Part shown: positions 51,024 through 59,531 of the stretch, in pieces | Position numbering within the stretch: the first letter of the stretch is position 1 | Layout: every line of letters begins with the position of its first letter | Assembly (NCBI RefSeq): GCF_003994855.1 | Contig: NZ_CP034142.1 | Location: 1,860,001-1,924,000 of the forward strand | Origin: Marinobacter sp. NP-4(2019) | GTDB lineage: Bacteria; Pseudomonadota; Gammaproteobacteria; Pseudomonadales; Oleiphilaceae | Length of the DNA stretch: 64,000 nt | Direction of reading: 5' to 3' | Program-made: the position numbers and the translations under genes | The notes under the pieces: generated by a model | The model's database searches: none | Told to the model about the DNA's origin: nothing | Seen by the model: the letters and a program-made list of their open reading frames with translations, nothing else

Positions 51024-51069
51024 GAGTGATGTTTCTAGCGTAGGTGCTGATTGTCTGTGTGACCAAGAA
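51024..51069 (-). promoter_or_regulatory. Shared 46-nt promoter motif, copy B
   Basis: Located 26 nt upstream of the DUF302 start. It shares the 23-nt core and the ACCAAGAA end with copy A at 48125-48170, with the same total length; only the middle 10 nt and one further base differ. The same spacing to two different genes supports a promoter or operator function. Confidence 0.6.
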
Positions 51070-51087
51070 AATACCGCTGGGGCTTCG

Positions 51088-51951
51088 TTATCTTCTCACC
51101 AGCTCCCCCAGCTTCTGCCCACTCCTGAGATGCCGAAAAATCTGCGGTGTCATGAACGGCGCTGAACCATCGACATTGGGCGCCCCCGAACCTGCCGCCA
51201 TATCACTGCGATTCACGGTCCGCGTCTCAAAAGACAGCCGTGTCAGCTCCGTTGTATTGGGCACGCTCGCATGCAGGTGGGCGCCTGAAAAGCAGAGCAG
51301 ATCACCGGGTAACAGACTGACGACCAGGGCGTCGTCCCAACTGGGTGCGTTGGTCGCTGTTGGCAGAAGCGGGTATGCGGGAGTCCTGTTCATTCGGTGG
51401 GCCTGTACCATCTCCTGAAAATTCCAGTCGGCACTGTCGTTCTCGACGATCCGCGTAAACCATCCGGGGAAAATTGCGAGGGTTCGTTCTGGTGTTGTGT
51501 CGTAGAGCGGCGCCCACCAATTAATCTGTGCCGGCAGATTGGAGCCCCAGGTATCCCGGTGGGCGTGTAGTGGTTTGGTTCGCTCTCCTTGTGTACCTGA
51601 CCTGGGTGGCTGGATACGAATCACCACACTGTCGCCGTAGGTCTCGTCCAGATCGGTATTGATCGCGGAAAGCACCTGTTGCCACGCGAGAGCCACGTCA
51701 CTGTCCTTTCGGATTACAGCGCGCAACGCCTCGGCGGCCTGCTCAATGTCGATGGAGGACATCGATTGGTGGACTCTGGTCGGGTCATTACCGAAATAGT
51801 TGGTGCAATACGAGCACAACCGATCAGCAAACGGGACCATCGCATCAACACCACGAAAAACGATCAGTTCACCCCGGTAGAGTCTGGCATTGCGCTCGGC
51901 CTCGGGCAGGGGAGCTGCCAGTTGATATAAAGCCGTCATGGTTGAATCCAT
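51088..51951 (-). CDS. Fe(II)/2-oxoglutarate-dependent oxygenase-like protein
   Basis: A 287-aa protein with the jelly-roll oxygenase metal site: HAHRDTWGSN supplies His and Asp (HxD), and GDLLCFSGAHLHASVPNTTELTRLSFETRTV supplies the distal His and the Arg that binds 2-oxoglutarate. It resembles phytanoyl-CoA-dioxygenase-like enzymes; the substrate is unknown. The frame is open upstream to 52317, but that part is a lipoprotein-gene fragment, so the start is set at ATG 51951 (or 51939). Confidence 0.75.
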   Translation of the reverse strand: MDSTMTALYQLAAPLPEAERNARLYRGELIVFRGVDAMVPFADRLCSYCTNYFGNDPTRVHQSMSSIDIEQAAEALRAVIRKDSDVALAWQQVLSAINTDLDETYGDSVVIRIQPPRSGTQGERTKPLHAHRDTWGSNLPAQINWWAPLYDTTPERTLAIFPGWFTRIVENDSADWNFQEMVQAHRMNRTPAYPLLPTATNAPSWDDALVVSLLPGDLLCFSGAHLHASVPNTTELTRLSFETRTVNRSDMAAGSGAPNVDGSAPFMTPQIFRHLRSGQKLGELVRR

Positions 51952-52095
51952 TCCCGGACTCTGGATCTGCAGCCCATTCAGAGGACTGCAGATCCAACAA
52001 GCCGGAAGAAGTGTTGAATTTTCTTGAGGCTTATGGCGCTTGCTGAGCGCCATTAACCGAATACGATAGTAGCTCGACCTCGGTTTTTTCCTCAC

Positions 52096-52335
52096 TCCCG
52101 AATCGGCATAGCTGTGCAGGACTTTGTCCTCACTGTTGCCAGTAACCCGTAAGGCACAAGGTAAAGCAGAGGTCGCCACCTGACCCAAAAAACCACCGGA
52201 ATCGTTGGTGGTTACAAATCCGATGCAGCTTTCCCCTCCTTCACATCCACATCGTGCAACCACCGGTGGGTTGGTGAGCGGGGCGTCAACTGCAGCACGC
52301 CCGGACAGTGTCACCAACTGATCGCCGGCAACATC
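52096..52335 (-). pseudogene. Fragment of a lipoprotein gene (copy of 58521-59345)
   Basis: On the minus strand the text DVAGDQLVTLSGRAAVDAPLTNPPVVARC...FVTTNDSGGFLGQVATSALPCALRVTGNSEDKVLHSYADSG closely matches residues 30-115 of the intact lipoprotein at 58521-59345, at both DNA and protein level. Homology stops at both ends: the upstream side joins the epimerase remnant and the downstream side runs into unrelated sequence before the oxygenase start. It lacks a start codon and signal peptide. Confidence 0.8.
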
Positions 52336-52505
52336 ACTACCATGCCATACTGGCCGGTCTGGCGGGGGCCTACGATATTGAAGAAACGGGTAATAATAAC
52401 GGGAATGTTGTGCTCCCGGGCATAGGCCAGGCCAAAGCCCTCATCCGCCAGTTTGCTGATGGCGTAGTTCTAGCACAGGGGGGCACCGGTAACCAGTACG
52501 TGCAT
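52336..52505 (-). pseudogene. NAD-dependent epimerase/dehydratase remnant
   Basis: From ATG 52505 it reads MHVLVTGAPLC, a stop (TAG, 52470-52472), then in the same frame NYAISKLADEGFGLAYAREHNIPVIITRFFNIVGPRQTGQYGMVV. The first part is the start of a Rossmann GxxGxxG strand; the second is the YxxxK catalytic region and following strand of a UDP-sugar epimerase or decarboxylase. About 120 residues between them are gone, and the 3' end is replaced by the lipoprotein fragment. The surrounding 52506-52655 region shows no other gene. Confidence 0.75.
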
Positions 52506-52655
52506 TGCCTTCTCCGTTATAACAGCGTCATATAGCGGGACTTCGGTCTAGTCAGAAGGGCATAGGAGGCAGGGGATAACGGCGAATTGATACAGGACAA
52601 TGAAGTCGGTTCTGAGAGTACTGCGAGGTTTAATCAGCCAATTGCCCAAATGATC

Positions 52656-53672
52656 CTAGCTTTCGGAGGTGGCGCACCCGTCCGTGCTGCGGACGCCGCA
52701 GAACTTCGCGCGGTACTGCGCGGGAGCCATTCCGGTGAGTCGCTTGAAAAGTGCTCGGAAATAGGCAACATCTTCATAACCCACGGCCGAACTGACCATC
52801 TGCACCGATCGCGCGCCGTTTTCCAGCATTTCCTTGGCTATTGAGATGCGGAAAACCTGAAGATACTTGCCCGGCAGGCGGCCGGTCGCTTCCTTGAAAC
52901 GACGGATGAAGGTACGCGGGCTCATGTTTACCCGCTCAGCAAGGTTTTCAATAGACATCTGCCGGGAAAAATTCTTCTGTATGAATAGCTCCGCTTCCCG
53001 GATCTTGTCGTCCTGGTGTGGCTTGGAAAGCGGCAGCACGGCATAGCCCGACTGATTGGTCCGAGGCATGTCGACAAGCAAAGCCTTCGCAGTTTGAACT
53101 GCGATCTCATGGCCGCAGAACTTCTCCACAAGATAGAGACTGAGATCGATTGCCGCGTAGACACCGCCGCTACAGAGCATGCGCCGGTCTTCCGTAACCA
53201 AGACATCAGGACGCCACTTCACCCTGGGATATCGTTCCATGAAAGCGTCAGCCGTGCCCCAGTGCGTGGTCGCCTCATGCCCATCCAGCAATCCTGCTTC
53301 AGCCAGATACGCCGCTCCGCTGCAGATGCTCGCGATATAAGCTCCGCGATCGTGCCAGCTTTGCAGCCAGGGAAACAAGGCGGCGTGACGGGCGAACTGG
53401 GCATCCAACTTAACCCCCGACGCCGGCACGACAATAATATTTGCGTGTTTGACGCTTTCGATCGATACCTCGGGCGACAGGCGCACCGAGTAGGGCGACT
53501 CGACCTCCAGGCCATCGAGCGACGCCACGGTCACCCGGAACCGGGGGGCAATCGTATTGTTGGTCAGCTCGTTCCACAACCGACCTGCGGAGTGAAATAC
53601 TTCGATGGGTGCCAGCGCGGTCGAGACAAAACAGTCGTTCAAAAGCAGGATCGTAACGTCAAGTTGTTTCAT
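52656..53672 (-). CDS. GlxA-type transcriptional regulator (DJ-1/PfpI plus AraC HTH)
   Basis: A 338-aa regulator. Residues 1-190 are a DJ-1/PfpI-like ligand domain with the nucleophile-elbow Cys in YIASICSGAAYLAEAGLLDG, and GVYAAIDLSLYLVEKFCG. Residues 225-325 are an AraC pair of HTH motifs (MSIENLAERVNMSPRTFIRRFKEATGRLPGKYLQVFRI; VSSAVGYEDVAYFRALFKRLTGMAPAQYR). It belongs to the FtrA/GlxA/CdhR group, which often controls amine or betaine catabolism. It may regulate the DUF4242 gene just upstream on the same strand. Confidence 0.92.
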   Translation of the reverse strand: MKQLDVTILLLNDCFVSTALAPIEVFHSAGRLWNELTNNTIAPRFRVTVASLDGLEVESPYSVRLSPEVSIESVKHANIIVVPASGVKLDAQFARHAALFPWLQSWHDRGAYIASICSGAAYLAEAGLLDGHEATTHWGTADAFMERYPRVKWRPDVLVTEDRRMLCSGGVYAAIDLSLYLVEKFCGHEIAVQTAKALLVDMPRTNQSGYAVLPLSKPHQDDKIREAELFIQKNFSRQMSIENLAERVNMSPRTFIRRFKEATGRLPGKYLQVFRISIAKEMLENGARSVQMVSSAVGYEDVAYFRALFKRLTGMAPAQYRAKFCGVRSTDGCATSES

Positions 53673-53770
53673 CGCTGAAGTCCCTATAAACCAAACAGAC
53701 CGCCAGCCGGATTATCAATCTGGTCCTTAGGCACCATGCTGTGAACCTAGAATGGGCCTTCCACCACTGG

Positions 53771-53801
53771 GCCGCTCAGCCGGCGCTTCCGGCTGAGCGG
53801 C
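53771..53801 (-). terminator. Terminator after the DUF4242 gene
   Basis: Perfect 13-bp inverted repeat GCCGCTCAGCCGG (53771-53783) and CCGGCTGAGCGGC (53789-53801) with a 5-nt loop, 10 nt past the DUF4242 stop on the minus strand. It separates this gene from the GlxA-type gene. Confidence 0.75.
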
Positions 53802-53810
53802 ACCTGCTGG

Positions 53811-54086
53811 TTACTGATGGGCGGTCATTGGGTCGATGGTTCCGTGGACCTCCGTCACCTTAGTGGCGGGGAAGCCGCTCAGACGTGCGTGTTCCTGCAC
53901 CGCTTCCTCGTTTTCAGCCAGGTAGATGCAGAATGTCTTGTCATCGGCGACAAAAGACTGAACCCACTGCGCTTTCCCCTCCAGCTTGGCGAGTGCGTCG
54001 TTCGATGTGGCCGCAGCGACTTTCAGCTCCTCGCCAGTCATGTTGCCCACGCCGGGCAGATCCCGTTCAATGACGTATCGTTTCAT
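53811..54086 (-). CDS. DUF4242 (SCO4226-like) small protein
   Basis: A 91-aa single-domain protein: MKRYVIERDLPGVGNMTGEELKVAAATSNDALAKLEGKAQWVQSFVADDKTFCIYLAENEEAVQEHARLSGFPATKVTEVHGTIDP. It matches the DUF4242 ferredoxin-like fold; the family includes a nickel-binding Streptomyces protein, and proteins of this kind are common in soil and marine bacteria. Function unknown. ATG 54086 has TGGAGG upstream. It is followed by its own strong terminator. Confidence 0.88.
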   Translation of the reverse strand: MKRYVIERDLPGVGNMTGEELKVAAATSNDALAKLEGKAQWVQSFVADDKTFCIYLAENEEAVQEHARLSGFPATKVTEVHGTIDPMTAHQ

Positions 54087-54253
54087 TGTATTGCCTCCAG
54101 TTGTGTTAATGGAGGATTCAGAATATAGGCAGGCGCTGATCAGTGGCAGATGACATCTGTGACAACTATAGTCGGTAAAATTGCCAACCGGGAATGCCAG
54201 CGGCGATAACCGACGACTGTCCGCTGGTTTCGTTAACGCCTAAGGCATTGTCA

Positions 54254-54847
54254 TTATCCCTTCAACCAACGGCACACCAGCTCTGCTGCCGTTTCGTCAT
54301 CAATACCCATCCCGGAGATGGTACTCCACGTGTTGATATCCATAGCCACCCGAAGCGTTGCCCGATAATGCTGCGCGCTGGCGCCTTTCTTCCCGGCTGG
54401 GACCAATGCATCCTCAAGGCCTTGCAGCAGTTTCATCCATCCGTTTTCAACCACATCCGCCAGGGCGGGCATTGTTTTCGCGTCCCGCATCACTTTTCCC
54501 ATCATGTCGTAGGAACGACGGTAGTAGTCATAAAGCAATCGGAATACCGCAGCTGCACGCTTTAACTCATCGGGCTCAGTGAGCGCCTGGGTAAAATCCG
54601 GCGGTGGGTTATCGGCAAGCCAGTGGTCACTGCAGGCGCGAAACATCGCAGCGTCATCCGGGAAGTGTTTGTACACCGTCACGCGGCCGACACCCGCCAG
54701 GTTTGCAATATCACTGATGGTTGTCTGCGCTGGCCCGACCGTTCGGTGCAATTCAACGACCGCTTCGGTAATCCGTCGCCGGGTCTGTTCTTCCTGTTTT
54801 GCCCGGGTGGTTTTGCGGTAGATCCGTTTTGGGGATTTAATCGACAT
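54254..54847 (-). CDS. TetR family regulator
   Basis: A 197-aa TetR/AcrR repressor. HTH: RRRITEAVVELHRTVGPAQTTISDIANLAGVGRVTVYKHFPDDAAMFRAC. The C-terminal ligand domain is helical with LLYDYYRRSYDMMGKVMRDAKTMPALADVV. It is divergent from the hydroxylaminobenzene-mutase-like gene across 137 bp that hold a near-perfect 19-bp palindrome, so it probably represses that gene and itself. Confidence 0.93.
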   Translation of the reverse strand: MSIKSPKRIYRKTTRAKQEEQTRRRITEAVVELHRTVGPAQTTISDIANLAGVGRVTVYKHFPDDAAMFRACSDHWLADNPPPDFTQALTEPDELKRAAAVFRLLYDYYRRSYDMMGKVMRDAKTMPALADVVENGWMKLLQGLEDALVPAGKKGASAQHYRATLRVAMDINTWSTISGMGIDDETAAELVCRWLKG

Positions 54848-54903
54848 ACAGGCTGTTTACTCAATATTGACAGGTGCGTGGGCGAGGGATAATCTCTCAT
54901 ATT

Positions 54904-54922
54904 GAATATACATAGTGTATTC
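54904..54922. promoter_or_regulatory. Candidate TetR operator
   Basis: GAATATACATAGTGTATTC is a 19-bp imperfect palindrome (five outer bases on each side are exact) in the gap between the divergent TetR and HabB-like genes, 57 bp from the TetR start. Size and position fit a TetR-family dimer site. Confidence 0.5.
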
Positions 54923-54984
54923 CTAAATTGAGTGAAACGCGAGTCGGGGGACTGGTTTCGCTGACTCCAATCAGGGGGTAACTT

Positions 54985-55443
54985 ATGAATAACGTATCGC
55001 TGCCGGCCGTCGCCAACCGCGAACGCCGACTGTACCAGTTCGGTATCATCCTGTTTCTCTTGGGCCTGTTGACCGGGTTTCTATTGCCGTTAATGGAGAA
55101 TGCCAGAATGGGGCTGTCGAGCCACCTTGAGGGCATCATGAACGGCGTGGTCCTGATTGTGTTGGGGGTGATCTGGCCGAAGCTTCGGCTGAGCCATACT
55201 GCTGAAAGGATCACCTTTGGTCTTGCTGTATTTGGCACCTATACCAACTGGCTGGCTACGCTGGCTGCCGGGTTTATCGGTGCAGGCGCCTCCATGATGC
55301 CCATAGCAGGCGCAGGCTTTGAAGGATCGGCTGTGCAGGAAGGGTTGATTACCCTGGCCTTGATGTCGCTCTCGGTCGCGATGGTGTTGGTTGCCATCAT
55401 GGTACTTTGGGGCGTCTGGAATCAGGGGAATCAACTCGAATAA
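54985..55443 (+). CDS. Hydroxylaminobenzene mutase-like (HabB-like) membrane protein
   Basis: A 152-aa protein with four hydrophobic helices (QFGIILFLLGLLTGFLLPLM, IMNGVVLIVLGVIW, TYTNWLATLAAGFIGAGASM, LALMSLSVAMVLVAIMVLWG). The wording NARMGLSSHLEGIMNGVV, FGTYTNWLATLAAGF and MMPIAGAGFEGSAVQEGLI matches hydroxylaminobenzene mutase HabA/HabB of Pseudomonas, which convert hydroxylaminobenzene to 2-aminophenol in nitroarene breakdown. No other nitroarene genes are here, so the role may differ. AGGGGG lies before ATG 54985. Confidence 0.7.
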   Translation: MNNVSLPAVANRERRLYQFGIILFLLGLLTGFLLPLMENARMGLSSHLEGIMNGVVLIVLGVIWPKLRLSHTAERITFGLAVFGTYTNWLATLAAGFIGAGASMMPIAGAGFEGSAVQEGLITLALMSLSVAMVLVAIMVLWGVWNQGNQLE

Positions 55444-55462
55444 GTGATATCTCCGGAGGCAA

Positions 55463-55547
55463 GAACCGGGTCGCTCTCGCCCGGTTCTCCAGGTGACTGG
55501 CCATCCCGGCCACATCAGGCCCCGCCCCGTAAACGGCCGGGGCCTGA
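55463..55547. terminator. Back-to-back terminators between HabB-like and homocysteine methyltransferase genes
   Basis: Hairpin GAACCGGG/CCCGGTTC (55463-55487) follows the HabB-like gene. A second, TCAGGCCCCG/CGGGGCCTGA (55515-55547), lies 17 nt past the stop of the convergent methyltransferase gene. Each serves one strand. Confidence 0.65.
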
Positions 55548-55563
55548 TAGTGTCATAGCACAT

Positions 55564-56508
55564 TTACGCCGCAGCCTTGCAGGCCACGCAGATCTGGTGG
55601 ATATGGCGCTGATCGGTGCCACAGCAACCGCCTACCACGTTGATCCGCGGGAAACGCTGCAGCAGGGCCCGGTAGTCGGCACCGAGTTCCTGCGGGTCAC
55701 CAGCGTCCAGTTCGTCGGCCTCATCCAGCTCCGCGTGACTTTTCTTCGAGGCATTGCAACGCAGTCCGCGTAGCCGTTCCATCCAGGGCTCATCATTCAG
55801 AACACCCGCAAAATGGCTCGGATGTGCACAATTGATCATGTAGTAGGCCGGGCCGTTGCCGGTGGCCTGATCCACAAGTCCGATGGCCTCGTCCAGCTTC
55901 TGGCCAGTCGGCAGACAGCCATCCGTCTCCACCGTGAAGGAAATGACCACGGGCATGCCCTCGGCCTGCGCGGCGCGGGTGATACCGATGGCCTCGGGAA
56001 CGTTCGTTGTTGTGATTGCGGTGATCATGTCGGCGCCGGCCTCCGCGAAGACTTGTGCCTGAGTCGCGTGGTAAGCCTGCGCTTCTTCGGCGGACATGAC
56101 GTCACCGGGGTCGTAGCCGTCGCCCCTCGGACCGATGCAGCCGCTGACAACGCAGGGTGTTTCCGGAGTTTCGAATTCGTCGCGAAGCTCCAATAGCATG
56201 GTGATCGCCTTTCGGTTCGCATCAGCGAGCTCCGCAGCCGAGTAGCCGAGTTTGTGTCCCCAGTCCGGGCTCGAGCGCCAGGTGGCGCTTTCGAAAATAA
56301 AGCCGGTGCCGTTTGCCTGTGCGATCTGTGCGTGCCGGCGGAAGTAGTTCCGCAGCACCTGCGTGCCCGCTTCATCCTTCAGCAGATGGAACGCCGCGAA
56401 ATACGGCAGGTCCTGCCCGTCATGGAAAATAAGGGTGGTCTCGATCCCTCCGTCGGTAGCGAACAGGCCGCCGTCGAGTTGCGGTAGATGGTGTCGGTAT
56501 TTCGCCAT
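55564..56508 (-). CDS. Homocysteine S-methyltransferase family protein
   Basis: A 314-aa Pfam S-methyl_trans protein. FATDGGIETTLIFHDGQDLPYFAAFHLL is the barrel start; zinc ligands are the Cys in YMINCAHPSHF and the pair in VVGGCCGTDQRHI, all present. It would transfer a methyl group to homocysteine or a related thiol from S-methylmethionine, betaine or similar donors; the donor is not set by sequence. It is divergent from the TPR protein at 56641. The nearby betaine importer may be relevant. Confidence 0.87.
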   Translation of the reverse strand: MAKYRHHLPQLDGGLFATDGGIETTLIFHDGQDLPYFAAFHLLKDEAGTQVLRNYFRRHAQIAQANGTGFIFESATWRSSPDWGHKLGYSAAELADANRKAITMLLELRDEFETPETPCVVSGCIGPRGDGYDPGDVMSAEEAQAYHATQAQVFAEAGADMITAITTTNVPEAIGITRAAQAEGMPVVISFTVETDGCLPTGQKLDEAIGLVDQATGNGPAYYMINCAHPSHFAGVLNDEPWMERLRGLRCNASKKSHAELDEADELDAGDPQELGADYRALLQRFPRINVVGGCCGTDQRHIHQICVACKAAA

Positions 56509-56640
56509 GTCATCGTTCTCCTCTGGCTTGGGTTAAGGTCATAGGCGGCAAAAGCTGAGAAGTGTTTTCAGCGTTGAACTTTCGCCGTCTTTCACTTACA
56601 AAGGCGTGAGGTGTGCACTTACGATGTGAGGCACAGAAAC

Positions 56641-58485
56641 GTGAGCTCGAACCATGCAGCCTCCCGGCCAGCGCCGGTTGTCGCTGTCCTGCCTTTCCGC
56701 AGTGACGGAGCGCCGTCCGGTAACGCCTCGCTGGCCACCATGGTCGGAGAGGCCCTGATCGGCGAACTGACCCGCTTTGCCGGCATCGAGGTAATCGCCG
56801 CGCAGTCTGCCGCCGCGGTAGGTGAATTGCCGGAGACCGAGGCAGCGGCCCGGCTCGGCGCGGACTATGTGCTAACCGGACGGCTCTTCGCACTGGGGGA
56901 GGCCCTGAGGGCCTCGGTCACGTTGGTCGCGGGGGTGGACGCGACTCAGGTCTGGCATGAGAATCTCGAACTCGACGCTGACAACCCGCTGGCGATGATC
57001 GACGAGGTGGCAGCCCGCCTCGCGGCCACCTTCTCGGCACAGGTCTTTGGTGATGTACTGCGGCGAAGCCGTAGACGTTCACCGGAGACGCTGGAGGATT
57101 TCGAACTCGTTGCGCGGGGCGTCGCTCTCCTCAAGGACGGGACTCGGGAGTCCGATGAGGACGCTCGCGCCCTCTTTCAGAAGATCCTGGATCGCAATCC
57201 CCAATCCGCTCCTGCACTGGGCGGCATGGCACTCTCCTGGTTTAACGAGTGGAGCTGCGACTTCTGGCAGGAATTCGAGGAGATCGGACGCCGGGCCTAC
57301 GACTATGCACACCGGGCATTGGCGATTGATGACCGCAACCCCTGGCTGCATCTGGTGCTGGGCCGCATCCTGCTTTATCGCCGCGAGTTTGCCCGCGCGT
57401 CATGGTACATCGACCGGGCTCTCGTACTTGCTCCGAATGATGCGGAGCTGCTTATCCAGCTTGTGCCGGCCGAGGTTTATCTGGGGCGCCCCGAGTCGGC
57501 GGTGGCCCACGCCGAAAAAGCCATGCGCCTCAACCCCTACCATCCCAATTACTATTACGCCTATGCCGCCTTTCCGTGCTTCGTCATGCGTGATTTCGAG
57601 ACGGCGCTTCAGACAGCTGAACGGGCAGCCGGCGTGATGATTATCGACATTCCAGCGTTCTCTGGCATGGCTTGCGCCCATCTCGGCCAATGGGACAAAG
57701 CACGGAGTTTCCTCGCGTTGTTTGAGACGGAGTTTCGCCGCCGCATAACCCATGGCCGAGATCCGGCGCCCGGAGAGGCTTTCGAATGGCTGATCGCTTA
57801 TAACCCTTTTCGCCGGGAAGAGGATATTGAGCTCGTCACTGAAAGCTGTCGTCTGCTCGGAGGTACTGTCCTGCAGAGTCGGGCAGCCGGGCCTGGTATC
57901 CGCCGATCCGCGGCGTCCTCAGCGGCCTTGTTCCGTGAGGGTGGTGGCTGGCGCTTTGAATTCGACGGTATACAGGCGACACTTCCCGACCTGAAAGGCT
58001 TGCACGACCTGGCGCGATTGCTGGCCCGACCAGGGGAGGAGTTTCACTGCCTCGACCTGGCAGGGCGCGACGACGAAGGCGGCAGCGAGGCAATGCTCGA
58101 CGAACGTGGTCGTCAGGAAATCCAGCAACGGATTCGCGAACTCCAGGAAGAAGCGGCCGACGCAGAAGACGCGAACGACCTGGGCCGCGCGGAAACGCTA
58201 CGTTCTGAGCTGGACCGGTTGGTTGAAGAACTCTCGAAAGCGCTGGGGATTGGTGGCCGTAGTCGCCGTATGGGGGATCTGGCGGAGCGTACCCGATCAT
58301 CGGTGACATGGCGAATCCGCCATGCCATCCGCCGTGTCGAAAGTGTTCACCCGACGCTCGGCCGTCACCTGTCCAATTCGGTACGGACGGGGCTGTTTTG
58401 CCGCTACCAGCCCGAGCAAGACATCCAATGGCAAGTCACGGAACGAATTCGGAACCAAAGGCCGCGCCTGCCTTTTCCTAGATAA
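56641..58485 (+). CDS. TolB-like/TPR protein with C-terminal regulator-associated domain
   Basis: A cytoplasmic protein of about 614 aa. Residues 10-150 resemble the TolB-N/FlgO-like region of adenylate-cyclase-linked proteins (VVAVLPFRSDGAPSGNASLATMVGEALIGELTRF...GADYVLTGRLF). TPR repeats run from 160 to 390. The last 200 residues (FEFDGIQATLPDLKGLHDLARLLARPGEEFHCLDL ... AERTRSSVTWRIRHAIRRVESVHPTLGRHLSNSVRTGLFCRYQP) resemble a domain seen at the C-terminus of bacterial TPR signalling proteins. There is no DNA-binding or catalytic domain. Start is uncertain: GTG 56641 has GAGG upstream; GTG 56611 is in frame. Confidence 0.75.
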   Translation: MSSNHAASRPAPVVAVLPFRSDGAPSGNASLATMVGEALIGELTRFAGIEVIAAQSAAAVGELPETEAAARLGADYVLTGRLFALGEALRASVTLVAGVDATQVWHENLELDADNPLAMIDEVAARLAATFSAQVFGDVLRRSRRRSPETLEDFELVARGVALLKDGTRESDEDARALFQKILDRNPQSAPALGGMALSWFNEWSCDFWQEFEEIGRRAYDYAHRALAIDDRNPWLHLVLGRILLYRREFARASWYIDRALVLAPNDAELLIQLVPAEVYLGRPESAVAHAEKAMRLNPYHPNYYYAYAAFPCFVMRDFETALQTAERAAGVMIIDIPAFSGMACAHLGQWDKARSFLALFETEFRRRITHGRDPAPGEAFEWLIAYNPFRREEDIELVTESCRLLGGTVLQSRAAGPGIRRSAASSAALFREGGGWRFEFDGIQATLPDLKGLHDLARLLARPGEEFHCLDLAGRDDEGGSEAMLDERGRQEIQQRIRELQEEAADAEDANDLGRAETLRSELDRLVEELSKALGIGGRSRRMGDLAERTRSSVTWRIRHAIRRVESVHPTLGRHLSNSVRTGLFCRYQPEQDIQWQVTERIRNQRPRLPFPR

Positions 58486-58520
58486 TGTGATCCGTTTCCT
58501 ATCGCGTTTCCTGAGGGCCA

Positions 58521-59345
58521 TTAGCCAAACAGGATGTCAATCGGACCTTCCCGGTCATCTTCATCTTCATCATCATTGTCATCATCACGGTCATCGTCGT
58601 TGTCACCGCCGGTATCAGTGCCGCTATCACCGCCATCGCCAGCTTCATCGCCGCTGCCAGACCCATCATCTTCCGACTCTGTTGGAGCCTCGGGAATGGC
58701 CTCAAGGTTTCCGCTCGAAATCAGGTCCACAAAGGCCTGATAGCTCGCAACATTGGGCATGTTTCTCACTGCGGCCGAAAAAGTATCAAGCAGCTGGTCC
58801 ACGGCATCGTTGATCTGGAAGCTGGAATTAAATGGATCAAATCCGTCGCCCGGCAGGTTATAGCCTGCCTCCCGTAGCGCGTTCAGAAACTCCACCCTGG
58901 CCAGATTCAGGCTTCCTACAGCCGACGCAAACTCATCCTGTTCAAACCAGTCCATTGGCGCCATGGACGCCGATAAGGCAATAATCAAGTCGGTGAACGG
59001 GGTAATGTTGATGGTATCTCCCGAATCGGCATAGCTGTGCAGGATTCGATCCTCACCGTTGCCGGTAACCCGCAAGGCACAAGGCAAAGCAGACGACTCT
59101 ACCTGCCCGAGAAACCCACCAGAATCATTAGTGGTTACAGATTCGATAAAGCTTTTCCCGCCTTCACATCGTGCATCCACCGGTGCGTTGGCGATTGGGG
59201 CGCCAACGGCAGCACGCCCTGCCAGTGTCACCAACTGATCGCCGGCAACATCACCTGAACTCTCCGATGAGGAGCCCGACGGACTGCAACCATGCAATGC
59301 GACTGCCAGAGCCAGGACGCCTGTCGTCGTAGATAGCCAGCTCAT
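58521..59345 (-). CDS. Lipoprotein with acidic low-complexity tail
   Basis: A 274-aa lipoprotein: signal MSWLSTTTGVLALAVALHGC (lipobox Cys 20), a Ser/Gly linker, a first domain LVTLAGRAAVGAPIANAPVDARCEGGKSFIESVTTNDSGGFLGQVESSALPCALRVTG that looks like a carboxypeptidase-regulatory or Ig-like beta fold with a Cys pair, a helical domain (ITPFTDLIIALSASMAPMDWFEQDEFASAVGSLN), and a tail of about 50 residues of Asp, Gly, Ser and Glu that could bind calcium. Function unknown. A partial copy of its first domain is at 52096-52335. Confidence 0.75.
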   Translation of the reverse strand: MSWLSTTTGVLALAVALHGCSPSGSSSESSGDVAGDQLVTLAGRAAVGAPIANAPVDARCEGGKSFIESVTTNDSGGFLGQVESSALPCALRVTGNGEDRILHSYADSGDTINITPFTDLIIALSASMAPMDWFEQDEFASAVGSLNLARVEFLNALREAGYNLPGDGFDPFNSSFQINDAVDQLLDTFSAAVRNMPNVASYQAFVDLISSGNLEAIPEAPTESEDDGSGSGDEAGDGGDSGTDTGGDNDDDRDDDNDDEDEDDREGPIDILFG

Positions 59346-59531
59346 GGTCAAACCCTCTGTCAGTACCCGCCACGTCTGCCAAAACAAAATAGCAGGCAAA
59401 TTGGGCGCCACAGGGTAAGAAGTTTCCTGAAAACAGGGTGGGGGAGAGCCGAACGTAACCTTGCAATGGTGGGGCTGTTAAATATGTTGACACAATGAGC
59501 GCACTGCACCTGATTACCCAGGTACCTGGAA

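Noticed and set aside
51952..52317. N-terminal extension of the 2OG oxygenase
   Set aside because: The translation matches the lipoprotein at 58521-59345 and not the oxygenase family, so it is read-through of a gene fragment.
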